Source: UBA1181 sp963648205
GTDB taxonomy: Bacteria > Bacteroidota > Bacteroidia > Bacteroidales > Paludibacteraceae
Direction: 5' to 3'
Assembly (NCBI GenBank): GCA_963648205.1
Contig: CAVJCT010000011.1
Location: forward strand, 1-24,302
DNA: 24,302 bases
Below the pieces are notes generated by a model. That model saw nothing but the letters and a program-made list of their open reading frames with translations. It had not been told where the DNA came from and did no database searches. Within the stretch, counting starts at the first letter, position 1; each line of letters opens with the position of its first letter. This document shows positions 1 to 7,449 of this stretch, one piece after another. The position numbers were made by a program, and so were the translations under genes.

Positions 1-3000
1 AGAGAGCGACGAGTGCGTCGTGGGTATCGCCTGCGCAATAGTCGTAGCGGTTGCCTGTGGTGTCTGGGGTGGCAACGCCGTAAACGCTAACGGTTACTTT
101 TCGTTTACCACTCTCAGCAGCATCTGTGCCTGTTGATTTCTGAGATACATAGTAAACAGTTGCACCTGCGGTTTCTGTCGATGGAGTTGGCGCAGTTGCA
201 CCAATCAGTTGATTATCAGCATCATACCACTGCAATGTGTATTCAACGGTTGGATCATCACCTGCGGATGCCTCAGCCTCCAACGCTTTAGCCGTTTCGC
301 CTACACAATAAGCGACATCTTCAGCCTTTGGATATGGCACACCGATAATCGGAACGGTTATCTTCATAGGGTCTGATACACAGCCATACATATTCTCAAC
401 CGTCACATAGTAGGTGAGTTCCGTACTTTTTCTATCGGCAGGCATCGTTGGGATTGGCTCGCCATCCAACAGATTCATATCCTCATCATACCACTTATAA
501 GTGAGTTTTCCGTAGAGAACATAGTGGGCAGCGTCATCCAAACGGTCCAAGTAGGTTGGGTCTATTTCGCCCAATGTTTTGTCGAACGTTCCGCTTGCAG
601 TAGAGTCGCTAATGAGATATGAAACGGTGAACGTTCCTGTTGGATTTGCCACTTCCGAAACTGCCACTTCAACGGTTTGCGTACCAGAGCAAAGTCCTTT
701 TGTAACATTCAGTGTATACGTTCCTGCCTCATCAACAGAAAGGGTTGCATCAGTCGAACCGTCATTCCACTCGTAGGTGTCATACTCCGTTGTTGGGGTA
801 ATCGTATATGGAAGGGAAGACTTGCAGACTGTAGTGTCGCCACCCAAGTCGACCTCCAACTCCTCCTGTACTTTCACCTCTGCGGATGCTGTGCTGACAC
901 ATCCTACGCCATTCGTAACCTCTACAGAATAAACGCCTGCAGTTTCAGTCTTCAGCACTTGATCCGTACTTCCATCGCTCCACTTGTAGGTCCAGACATC
1001 CGTAGCATCCTCGCTCGCACCTGGATCCATAGCCGATTTTGTATTTTGGCAAATCGTCTCGTCTTTCAATTCAATATTTGCCGTATCTGCAACCGTGAAA
1101 GTGATATGGAACGAATCGCTCTTACAGCCTGTCTTCGTTTCAATATTCAACATTCGATAGTCGTACAATCCTGGCTCTAAAGATGGAACATCGATAATTG
1201 ACGGAATCTCAGAGAAAGCTCCAATCTCTTCGCCATCAGGATAATACCATCTAACCTGACGACCCAGAAGCACCTGAGCCACAGCATAGAGTGCCAACTG
1301 AGAGAACTCTGCATTTTGTTGGAGGGTCTGATTTTTACAAACCGTACCGAAATCATAGTCTTGACCAGTCGGATTTTCATTCACCTTCAACGTTACTGCC
1401 GAACTGGTCTTCGTGCAGGTCTCATCCGTCGTACTGGTTACTACGACTTTGTATTTTCCACCTGTCTTGACAATCAAGGTGTCATACTTAGAAGAAGCGA
1501 GTTTTTCATCATCCAAGTAATAGGTATAGGTGTATGAACCTTTGGCAGTGGCAGTTGCACGCAAGATCGTAGAATCACCCTCGCACAAGGTTTCGTTGTC
1601 TAATGCCAATGTAACTTTTGTCAATTCACAACCGACCTCGCCACACTCGCTGACAGCTTGCGCACGAATCTCACTGTCATCATGTCCCTCCAACTGAACG
1701 TAAGCAATGTTGATGATGGACTCGTTACACTCTTTTACCTTTCCTGTCCATGTTACGGTATATTTCGTTCCGAATGGAATTGGATTTTCTATTCCATACT
1801 CAAAATTCCAAACGATTTCGTCATTCAACAATTCTCCGTCATTATCAGCCTCAACAAATTCTATTTCCTCAGGTTTGATATCATGGATAGAGAGGTTGTA
1901 TGCGTAATCGGTGTGGACGTGGATATTTGAGATTGTACATGTTCCATTGTTTGGTGCTTGGATTCCGAAGTAGCCTTCTTCCAATGAAACGCCTTCATCC
2001 ACAGTGAACCCTGCAATCGTCGAGGTGTCTTTATCCAACCAAACTCGGATAATGTCTTCATTGATATCGAATTTCAAATCAAACTCTGATTTCTTCGTCA
2101 CAATATCCGCGCTCTTAATCAACGTATTGCCTTTATAAGCGTTGATTACCAAAGCTTGTCCTCCATCGTAGTTCAGATAGAAGCCAATCTTCATATCGTT
2201 TCTGAAGTAGAAGATGGTTTCAGAATCGTTAGTGGAACTTCCACGAGGCATAGAGGCATGCAAGGAAACGAAGAGATTCTTTGACTTTGAATAATTAAAC
2301 TGAGCCTTACTGCCACCTCGACCGAGCATCAATACGCCTGAAGCATTAGTTACATCTCCTGTATTCGTCCAATCGCTCGGATAGTTTTCTGTAGCGTTAT
2401 CGAAGATAGAACCGTGGGTCTGCTCATACTCAAGGGTATAGGTAACGTCATCGCCCACAGCGTATTTCTCTTTGTCTGCTGTCTTCTTCAAAGTGGTTGG
2501 CACGATAGGGTCTGGCACTTTCGCACAGGTTACCGTGATTTTGGCAGTGTCTCCGATTTGCGAGTTCTTATCTGCCATGATATAAGCGGTGTTGATGATG
2601 TCCTCATCGTCTGTGAGACACTCTGCACCTGACGGGAAGTTAACCGTCGCACTATACTTAATCGTACCTTTTTGTTTCACCTGCATCTTCGGACTGTACC
2701 ACTCAATCACCTCACGACCATCGGCAATGGTGTAATGTCTGAGAGTCGCACCCATTTCTTCCAACGGACAGTCGGTAAGGAAGTCGCCGAATGTCAAGCC
2801 CTTTGGCAAGGTATCACGCACATAGACATTCTCGACATCACGACCAGCCATTGGTCCGTTACCCAGAACACGACGCCAAACATAGCCATCATACTCCTCT
2901 ACCAAGATATTGTCTACTGTCACGTCCGATTCCGTACAGCCGCAAGTCAACCATTTGTTTATAGGCTCTTCGATGGTTTTTCCATTCTCGTCCAATTTTT

Positions 3001-5782
3001 GCCAAGATGGCGTGATTGGATAATAGATGCCTCCATCATCATCAGTATATTTTGCACCATACGACCAGTCGTCCGACCAAACCACCTTATCACTATAATT
3101 ATTTCCATTCACCAACCAAACGCCACGCAAAGGATAATCTCCTCCCTTGTGGATTGTACAGTTTGGATTTCCTGTATTCCATGAAGTAACCATCGTTGTC
3201 GTTACGAGAAGTGGTGCGAACTGAATCATCAAACGCTGATTCCACTTTCCTTTCTCATCCGAGCCTTCGACTACATCTTCATGACTGACCGTTACACCTG
3301 TTTTCTCTCCTCCTTCATAAATAGATGGGTTGGCAGCCCAACCGCCATTCCCAAGTCCAGTAACCGAAGCATCAAACAGATAATAGGAAATTCGATAGTT
3401 TCCATAATTGATATACGATTCAATTGCATCGTTGAACAAACGAATCTTCATTCCTGCTTGATTGCCTTGGTCTTCGAATGCCCAAGAGACATTCACACGC
3501 GGACGACCACCATCGATCCATCCAGCTTCCGAACTGTTCTCGAAGTTAATAGTATAAGTGGCAGCATTACCTGGATTGATTTTCTCACGATCGACCGACT
3601 TTTCAATCTTCAACGAACGTTTTACCACATCCACGCAGTTACGCTGCATGGTTGCCGTAATGTAGTTCGGATATTCGTTGGAAGTCCATCCCAATCCATT
3701 TGTACAAGTGATGTCCGCTGTCGTGCAGTAGCGACCTGATGCATTTGGACCAGCCATTGCACGGTAAGAGACTTGTCCGATAGTAGCCTTGAAATTGGCA
3801 TTCGTCTTATTCAACGCCGCACCTGCCTCATTGCCATCACTGTGATATCCTTTAACACTTCCGATATTCCAGGTGATTGTATGAGATGCTTTATCATAGA
3901 TACCGCCATTCTTCACCTCAGTAACGATGAAGTCTTCTGGCACACGCTCCACAATCTTCACACCTGTCGCATCCACCGAACCATAGTTTCGATAATCCAA
4001 CAAATAGGTGATGGTATCTCCTGTATAACAATAGGTTACACTATCTTTGATGGCACGGTAAATCTTCATATTTGCTTCGCCATTCATCGCAGATGGCGCA
4101 GGATAGTTTCCTGACAATGTCATCATACCCAACTGGCGAGCCCAGCCGTGCATATAATTGGATGTTTTTCCTAAATTACACGTTTCACCTGCAGGAACGT
4201 CAATACCAGTCGCATCTCCTTTTGTGTCCCATTTGATGTTACACTCACGGTATGCCAATCCCATCAAATCATAGTCTTGCGCACCTACGGCAGCAAAAGA
4301 TCCCGTACCTGTCTGCAAACTCAAAGAGCAGTAGAAATCCTGTCCAGCAGTACGAATTCCCGTGTTAGGGTCATTTTGCCAACGAATCGTCGACGGACCA
4401 CTATACGGCACGTATTTACACACAGAACCATAGGATAAACAAATAGAACCCGAGTCTTTTGTGTTCCAGTTAGATGGATCGTTCATCCATTTTGCCATTC
4501 TCACACAAGCGTCATACTCGTAGGTGTTAGAACCTGCGTTGGCTTTGTGCGTCGTAGGATCCCAAGTGAGGGTTGGATTTCCATGCCATACATAGTTAGA
4601 CAAGGTACGCCAAGAGCAACGATAGTCCTCACCTTGGTTGAAGTTAGTGAAGGTACATTTGTTGTTTTTATCAATAGCCACCCAACCGGCTGTTGGAATA
4701 GAATATTGACTTTGACCAATCAACTCGCCAATCATCCAATCGGAAGAAGCCTCTCCACGTTTAAACTGCTCAATCTCGAAATTCGGAATACCCTCCTCTT
4801 TGGCAATCTGCTCGAACAACTCCCAAAACTCACGGTAGTAAGCTGGCGCATTATAGTCAATGTGTTGCGTTACTCCACTTCCATATTCTGGGTAGATCAA
4901 CGTTCCTTTGGCAATGGTCGTCTTCACATCGGCAGGCTCTCCTGTCTTCGTCATATCATAGATATCGAAGTCCTCTGCCAACGCCATTTTATTATCGGTT
5001 GAATAGGTTGTCTGGTCATTCCAGGTATCTCCACCTTTAGGATAACCATCCAAACCAATCATACCTGTGTTGACACGCATCGGGTTCTCCGTTGGGAATC
5101 GGGTACTCATGGAAACCAAACCACGAATCACCTCAATCATCGCCTCTTTATAAGAGATTGGATTACCACACGCATCGTTCAAAATCGTTCCGTCGGGTTT
5201 GCGCATAAACTCACCCCACTGTTTATAAGCCACATAGAGTGCCAATGCCACATCAACATCACCATCAGCAGCGGTGTTCGAACCAGCTCCTGTATCACCC
5301 AAATTGAATGGACCATAACCATAATCCATCGCATTATCCGAACAATCGGCATACTTTTTCGTTCTACTTCTACGTTTATCGTGCGTACACATCCAATAAC
5401 CATTGAAGGTTACGGCATCAGCCATATAAGCGGCAGCAAGCAAAGCATATCCATCGCCCTCGGTACAGTCGTAAGCCGATTTGTAGGGAGTCCACAGATA
5501 GTCGTAACCGCCCCAGCTTTCGCCTGTGGCAGCAAACTCGTTGGCATGCACCTGATAGGCGTCACGAATATCCTGCTCCATCTCCGCATGACAAACGCCC
5601 TCTGCATTCTGCGTAGCCAAGTTACCCAAACTATGGCTCGTACCATAAACGTACGGCAAGAACTGAGGGAACGGATAGGCTGGATTACCCGAGTTGATAT
5701 GCACTTTCACAGCGCATACCTGCAACGTTACGCCAAGTGCCAAGGCACAAGTCGCAAATAATCTCATTATCGTTTTTTTCAT
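1..5782 (-). CDS. Secreted multidomain GH8 glycoside hydrolase with Ig-like repeats (3' end outside window)
   Basis: One open frame of 1927 codons runs from ATG at 5782 to the left edge with no stop, so the C-terminus is missing. Residues 1-24 are a signal peptide (MKKT start, hydrophobic core, ending QVCA). Residues ~30-555 match glycoside hydrolase family 8 (endoglucanase, chitosanase, xylanase): TEGDGYALLAA at 107-117 carries the expected acid E108, ADGDVDVALAL at 172-182 fits the family signature, APAYYREFW lies near 312-320, and GEDYRCSWR at 384-392 offers D386 as candidate base. Residues ~570-1090 contain DUF11-like beta segments (GDTITYLLDYRNYG at 588; another near 740). Residues ~1105-1300 resemble a jelly-roll. 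From ~1388 come Ig-like repeats, with WSDGSTD/WNDGSTD at 1601 and 1672, then Ig_7-like units starting YCVGETAKAL (1825) and YCAGDTHDAL (1915). Type IX secretion is inferred; its C-terminal signal would lie outside. An in-frame ATG at 5791 is an alternative start. Substrate is unknown. Confidence 0.85.
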   Translation of the reverse strand, partial: MKKTIMRLFATCALALGVTLQVCAVKVHINSGNPAYPFPQFLPYVYGTSHSLGNLATQNAEGVCHAEMEQDIRDAYQVHANEFAATGESWGGYDYLWTPYKSAYDCTEGDGYALLAAAYMADAVTFNGYWMCTHDKRRSRTKKYADCSDNAMDYGYGPFNLGDTGAGSNTAADGDVDVALALYVAYKQWGEFMRKPDGTILNDACGNPISYKEAMIEVIRGLVSMSTRFPTENPMRVNTGMIGLDGYPKGGDTWNDQTTYSTDNKMALAEDFDIYDMTKTGEPADVKTTIAKGTLIYPEYGSGVTQHIDYNAPAYYREFWELFEQIAKEEGIPNFEIEQFKRGEASSDWMIGELIGQSQYSIPTAGWVAIDKNNKCTFTNFNQGEDYRCSWRTLSNYVWHGNPTLTWDPTTHKANAGSNTYEYDACVRMAKWMNDPSNWNTKDSGSICLSYGSVCKYVPYSGPSTIRWQNDPNTGIRTAGQDFYCSLSLQTGTGSFAAVGAQDYDLMGLAYRECNIKWDTKGDATGIDVPAGETCNLGKTSNYMHGWARQLGMMTLSGNYPAPSAMNGEANMKIYRAIKDSVTYCYTGDTITYLLDYRNYGSVDATGVKIVERVPEDFIVTEVKNGGIYDKASHTITWNIGSVKGYHSDGNEAGAALNKTNANFKATIGQVSYRAMAGPNASGRYCTTADITCTNGLGWTSNEYPNYITATMQRNCVDVVKRSLKIEKSVDREKINPGNAATYTINFENSSEAGWIDGGRPRVNVSWAFEDQGNQAGMKIRLFNDAIESYINYGNYRISYYLFDASVTGLGNGGWAANPSIYEGGEKTGVTVSHEDVVEGSDEKGKWNQRLMIQFAPLLVTTTMVTSWNTGNPNCTIHKGGDYPLRGVWLVNGNNYSDKVVWSDDWSYGAKYTDDDGGIYYPITPSWQKLDENGKTIEEPINKWLTCGCTESDVTVDNILVEEYDGYVWRRVLGNGPMAGRDVENVYVRDTLPKGLTFGDFLTDCPLEEMGATLRHYTIADGREVIEWYSPKMQVKQKGTIKYSATVNFPSGAECLTDDEDIINTAYIMADKNSQIGDTAKITVTCAKVPDPIVPTTLKKTADKEKYAVGDDVTYTLEYEQTHGSIFDNATENYPSDWTNTGDVTNASGVLMLGRGGSKAQFNYSKSKNLFVSLHASMPRGSSTNDSETIFYFRNDMKIGFYLNYDGGQALVINAYKGNTLIKSADIVTKKSEFDLKFDINEDIIRVWLDKDTSTIAGFTVDEGVSLEEGYFGIQAPNNGTCTISNIHVHTDYAYNLSIHDIKPEEIEFVEADNDGELLNDEIVWNFEYGIENPIPFGTKYTVTWTGKVKECNESIINIAYVQLEGHDDSEIRAQAVSECGEVGCELTKVTLALDNETLCEGDSTILRATATAKGSYTYTYYLDDEKLASSKYDTLIVKTGGKYKVVVTSTTDETCTKTSSAVTLKVNENPTGQDYDFGTVCKNQTLQQNAEFSQLALYAVAQVLLGRQVRWYYPDGEEIGAFSEIPSIIDVPSLEPGLYDYRMLNIETKTGCKSDSFHITFTVADTANIELKDETICQNTKSAMDPGASEDATDVWTYKWSDGSTDQVLKTETAGVYSVEVTNGVGCVSTASAEVKVQEELEVDLGGDTTVCKSSLPYTITPTTEYDTYEWNDGSTDATLSVDEAGTYTLNVTKGLCSGTQTVEVAVSEVANPTGTFTVSYLISDSTASGTFDKTLGEIDPTYLDRLDDAAHYVLYGKLTYKWYDEDMNLLDGEPIPTMPADRKSTELTYYVTVENMYGCVSDPMKITVPIIGVPYPKAEDVAYCVGETAKALEAEASAGDDPTVEYTLQWYDADNQLIGATAPTPSTETAGATVYYVSQKSTGTDAAESGKRKVTVSVYGVATPDTTGNRYDYCAGDTHDALVAL

Positions 5783-5831
5783 GGTTTCCATATTTTCGTA
5801 AACCCATTTATACTAAATACACTATACAAGG

Positions 5832-5839
5832 CAAATGTA
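5832..5839 (-). promoter_or_regulatory. -7 promoter element (TACATTTG) for the GH8 gene
   Basis: Read on the minus strand this is TACATTTG, an exact match to the Bacteroidetes -7 consensus TAnnTTTG. It lies about 50 bases upstream of the GH8 start and downstream of the btuG terminator, so it fits a separate transcript. No convincing TTTG -33 element is seen at 19-21 bases spacing. Confidence 0.5.
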
Positions 5840-5874
5840 ATAAAACGGAATCGAAAATTTGGAATTTTTAACAT

Positions 5875-5915
5875 AAAAAAAAACCGCACGTCCATCGCTG
5901 AACTCGCGGTTTTTC
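5875..5915 (-). terminator. Rho-independent terminator after the BtuG-like gene
   Basis: On the minus strand CCGC (5909-5906) pairs with GCGG (5887-5884), extended by A/T tracts and an inner GTTC/GGAC pairing, and is followed by a run of nine T. It sits about 45 bases past the stop of the lipoprotein gene and separates it from the GH8 gene. The A tract on the other side may let it act in both directions. Confidence 0.75.
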
Positions 5916-5957
5916 AATAAAATTTTATTTAACTTCTAAAACTGCCTTTTCTAAACA

Positions 5958-7082
5958 TTAATTTGGGAAATAGAAACGGCATGCGCCTACTCCTGCCAAC
6001 TGCTCGCCCGTCTCAACAGCCGAACCATTCTTGTAGAGATAGAAGATACTGTTGGTGATGAATCCTTCTGAATTGGCAGTGTAAATCTCCAATGTCTTAG
6101 GGTTGACACCAAAGCCGTAGAATCCGTTGCCTGTTGCCACCTTCGTAGAGGTTGCATTATCCAAATTGTAAGCAACAACACTATTATTCTCGTCGGCTGC
6201 ACCTGCTCCGCCATATTGATTGTCGGTGGTGAGGTAGTAGACGGTATTGTCAACGATGTAGATATGTCCGGCGTAGTTCAAACCTTCCAAAGCAATGTGG
6301 TTGGTCAAGGTCTTAACTCCGTCATTATCAGACAATTGATAGAGTCCTTTGTTGCCTTCATAGTATGAGGAAACGGACAAGTAAATATTGCCGTTGGATG
6401 CCTTCGCAATGTGTCTTGAAACGGCTCCAGAAACGGTTGCTTCCCCACAATAGGTTACCGTGTTGTCGCTCTCCGAAACGATTGCCACACCGGTTGAATC
6501 ATTACTGTAAGTGGTTGAGTTATAAGCCCATGCAGTGGCAACATAGAGTGAACCATTGTCCTCAATAATGCCTTCTGGCTGACCTTTCACTGGAATGGTT
6601 ACTTCAATCTTCTTGCTGTTCATATTGATTTTGTAAACTTTTCCGTCACTTCCATACCAATCAGTTACAGAGGTTACATACAAATAACCATCTTTCACCA
6701 CACCGTAACGGGGAGTGGTTACGCCTGTCAACACACCCACGCTCTGGAAAGTCGTTTTGTCGATCCACTCGATTTTGTCTGCATTGTTGCACAACAAAGC
6801 CCACGACGTACCGCAATCTACTGCCGACTCGATGATGGAAGCCAACTTCTCACCGCCATTGGCATTCTCATACACTTGGTTCACCACTTGATTGTTTTTC
6901 CACAACGAAACACTTCCGTTCGACTCACTGAAGTTTCCTTGGTTGATGATCAAAGCGTCGTACTCGTAGGTCAACGCATCCACACTCTGACCATTCTTCT
7001 CCGATTCGTCATCGTCTTTGCTACATGAGAACAATGCTACTGAAAGCAATAGTCCTACCGCTAATCTGAAAAATTTCTTCAT
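5958..7082 (-). CDS. btuG: BtuG-like (DUF5074/YncE-type) surface beta-propeller lipoprotein
   Basis: A 374-residue lipoprotein. Residues 1-20 are a lipoprotein signal with lipobox ALFSC (Cys20), followed by SKDDDESE, which matches the acidic export signal of surface-exposed Bacteroidetes lipoproteins. The rest is all-beta with recurring blade-like units: IINQGNFSESNGSVSLW (45-61), a TTPRYGVVKDGYLYV unit, and a final YGFGVNPKTLEIYTANS strand set. These resemble the seven-bladed BtuG family, which binds cobalamin tightly and forms a complex with the TonB receptor BtuB at the outer membrane. The next gene upstream is a BtuB-like receptor, which supports the call. Family assignment is from remembered sequence resemblance; the ligand is inferred and could be another corrinoid or haem-like compound. 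A terminator follows. No clear promoter was found in the 367-base upstream gap, so the gene may read through from btuB or use an unrecognised start site. Confidence 0.75.
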   Translation of the reverse strand: MKKFFRLAVGLLLSVALFSCSKDDDESEKNGQSVDALTYEYDALIINQGNFSESNGSVSLWKNNQVVNQVYENANGGEKLASIIESAVDCGTSWALLCNNADKIEWIDKTTFQSVGVLTGVTTPRYGVVKDGYLYVTSVTDWYGSDGKVYKINMNSKKIEVTIPVKGQPEGIIEDNGSLYVATAWAYNSTTYSNDSTGVAIVSESDNTVTYCGEATVSGAVSRHIAKASNGNIYLSVSSYYEGNKGLYQLSDNDGVKTLTNHIALEGLNYAGHIYIVDNTVYYLTTDNQYGGAGAADENNSVVAYNLDNATSTKVATGNGFYGFGVNPKTLEIYTANSEGFITNSIFYLYKNGSAVETGEQLAGVGACRFYFPN

Positions 7083-7449
7083 CTTTTTATAGTATTACAT
7101 TTATTGATTTGATTTATAGACAAATAACCTCACAGTGAAACACCACGAGTTCTAAAAAAACAATATGATTTTAATCAATTTTGTCGCAAACAAACGACAT
7201 ACACAAAACAAACATTATCAGCCTTGGACTGACAACGTATAGGTTAGACAAACTATCTAATAAAACACTTTTTTCTAAACCGAACTGGAATCGCTCTGAG
7301 CGACACACTGAAGAATTCGGTTCGTTTCCTGCTTTGATGTACAGCGCACCTCTGTTCGAAGTGGACTGGAGTCGTACGAGGCTCTTCAACATCCTGAAAA
7401 CCGCTTTTCTCATTATTTACAAATTTTACATTCACAGACCGCTCGTCTG
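7083..7449. other. 367-base gap between btuB and btuG with nested inverted repeat; no supported gene
   Basis: Both strands carry short open frames here (80 codons on minus at 7171-7413, 113 on plus at 7181-7522, the latter running into btuB antisense), but neither has recognisable domains or signals. The gap contains a nested inverted repeat at 7278-7322. I looked for cobalamin riboswitch hallmarks (B12 box AGCCAGGAGACCTGCC-like, GCCACTG element) and did not see them. No exact TAnnTTTG box was found for btuG; the nearest are off by one base. Confidence 0.6.
7278..7322. repeat. Nested inverted repeat (possible structured RNA or repeat element)
   Basis: Outer arms AACCGAA (7278-7284) and TTCGGTT (7316-7322) are perfect complements. 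Inside them TCGCT (7291-7295) and AGCGA (7299-7303) form a second stem around a CTG loop. No T-run follows on either strand in the position a terminator needs, so a leader RNA structure or a dispersed repeat is more likely. Confidence 0.5.

Noticed and set aside
2672..3739. Plus-strand open frames of 170 and 152 codons
   Set aside because: Both are antisense to the GH8 giant gene, whose frame is continuous with coherent domain content.
1..5782. Possible frameshift or pseudogene, because no closed long frame was evident in this region
   Set aside because: Codon phase read from the start at 5782 and from the left edge is the same, and the translation is coherent throughout. The frame simply has no stop within the window.
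7083..7449. Cobalamin riboswitch ahead of btuG
   Set aside because: The B12 box and other core motifs were not seen on the minus strand. A covariance search would be decisive.
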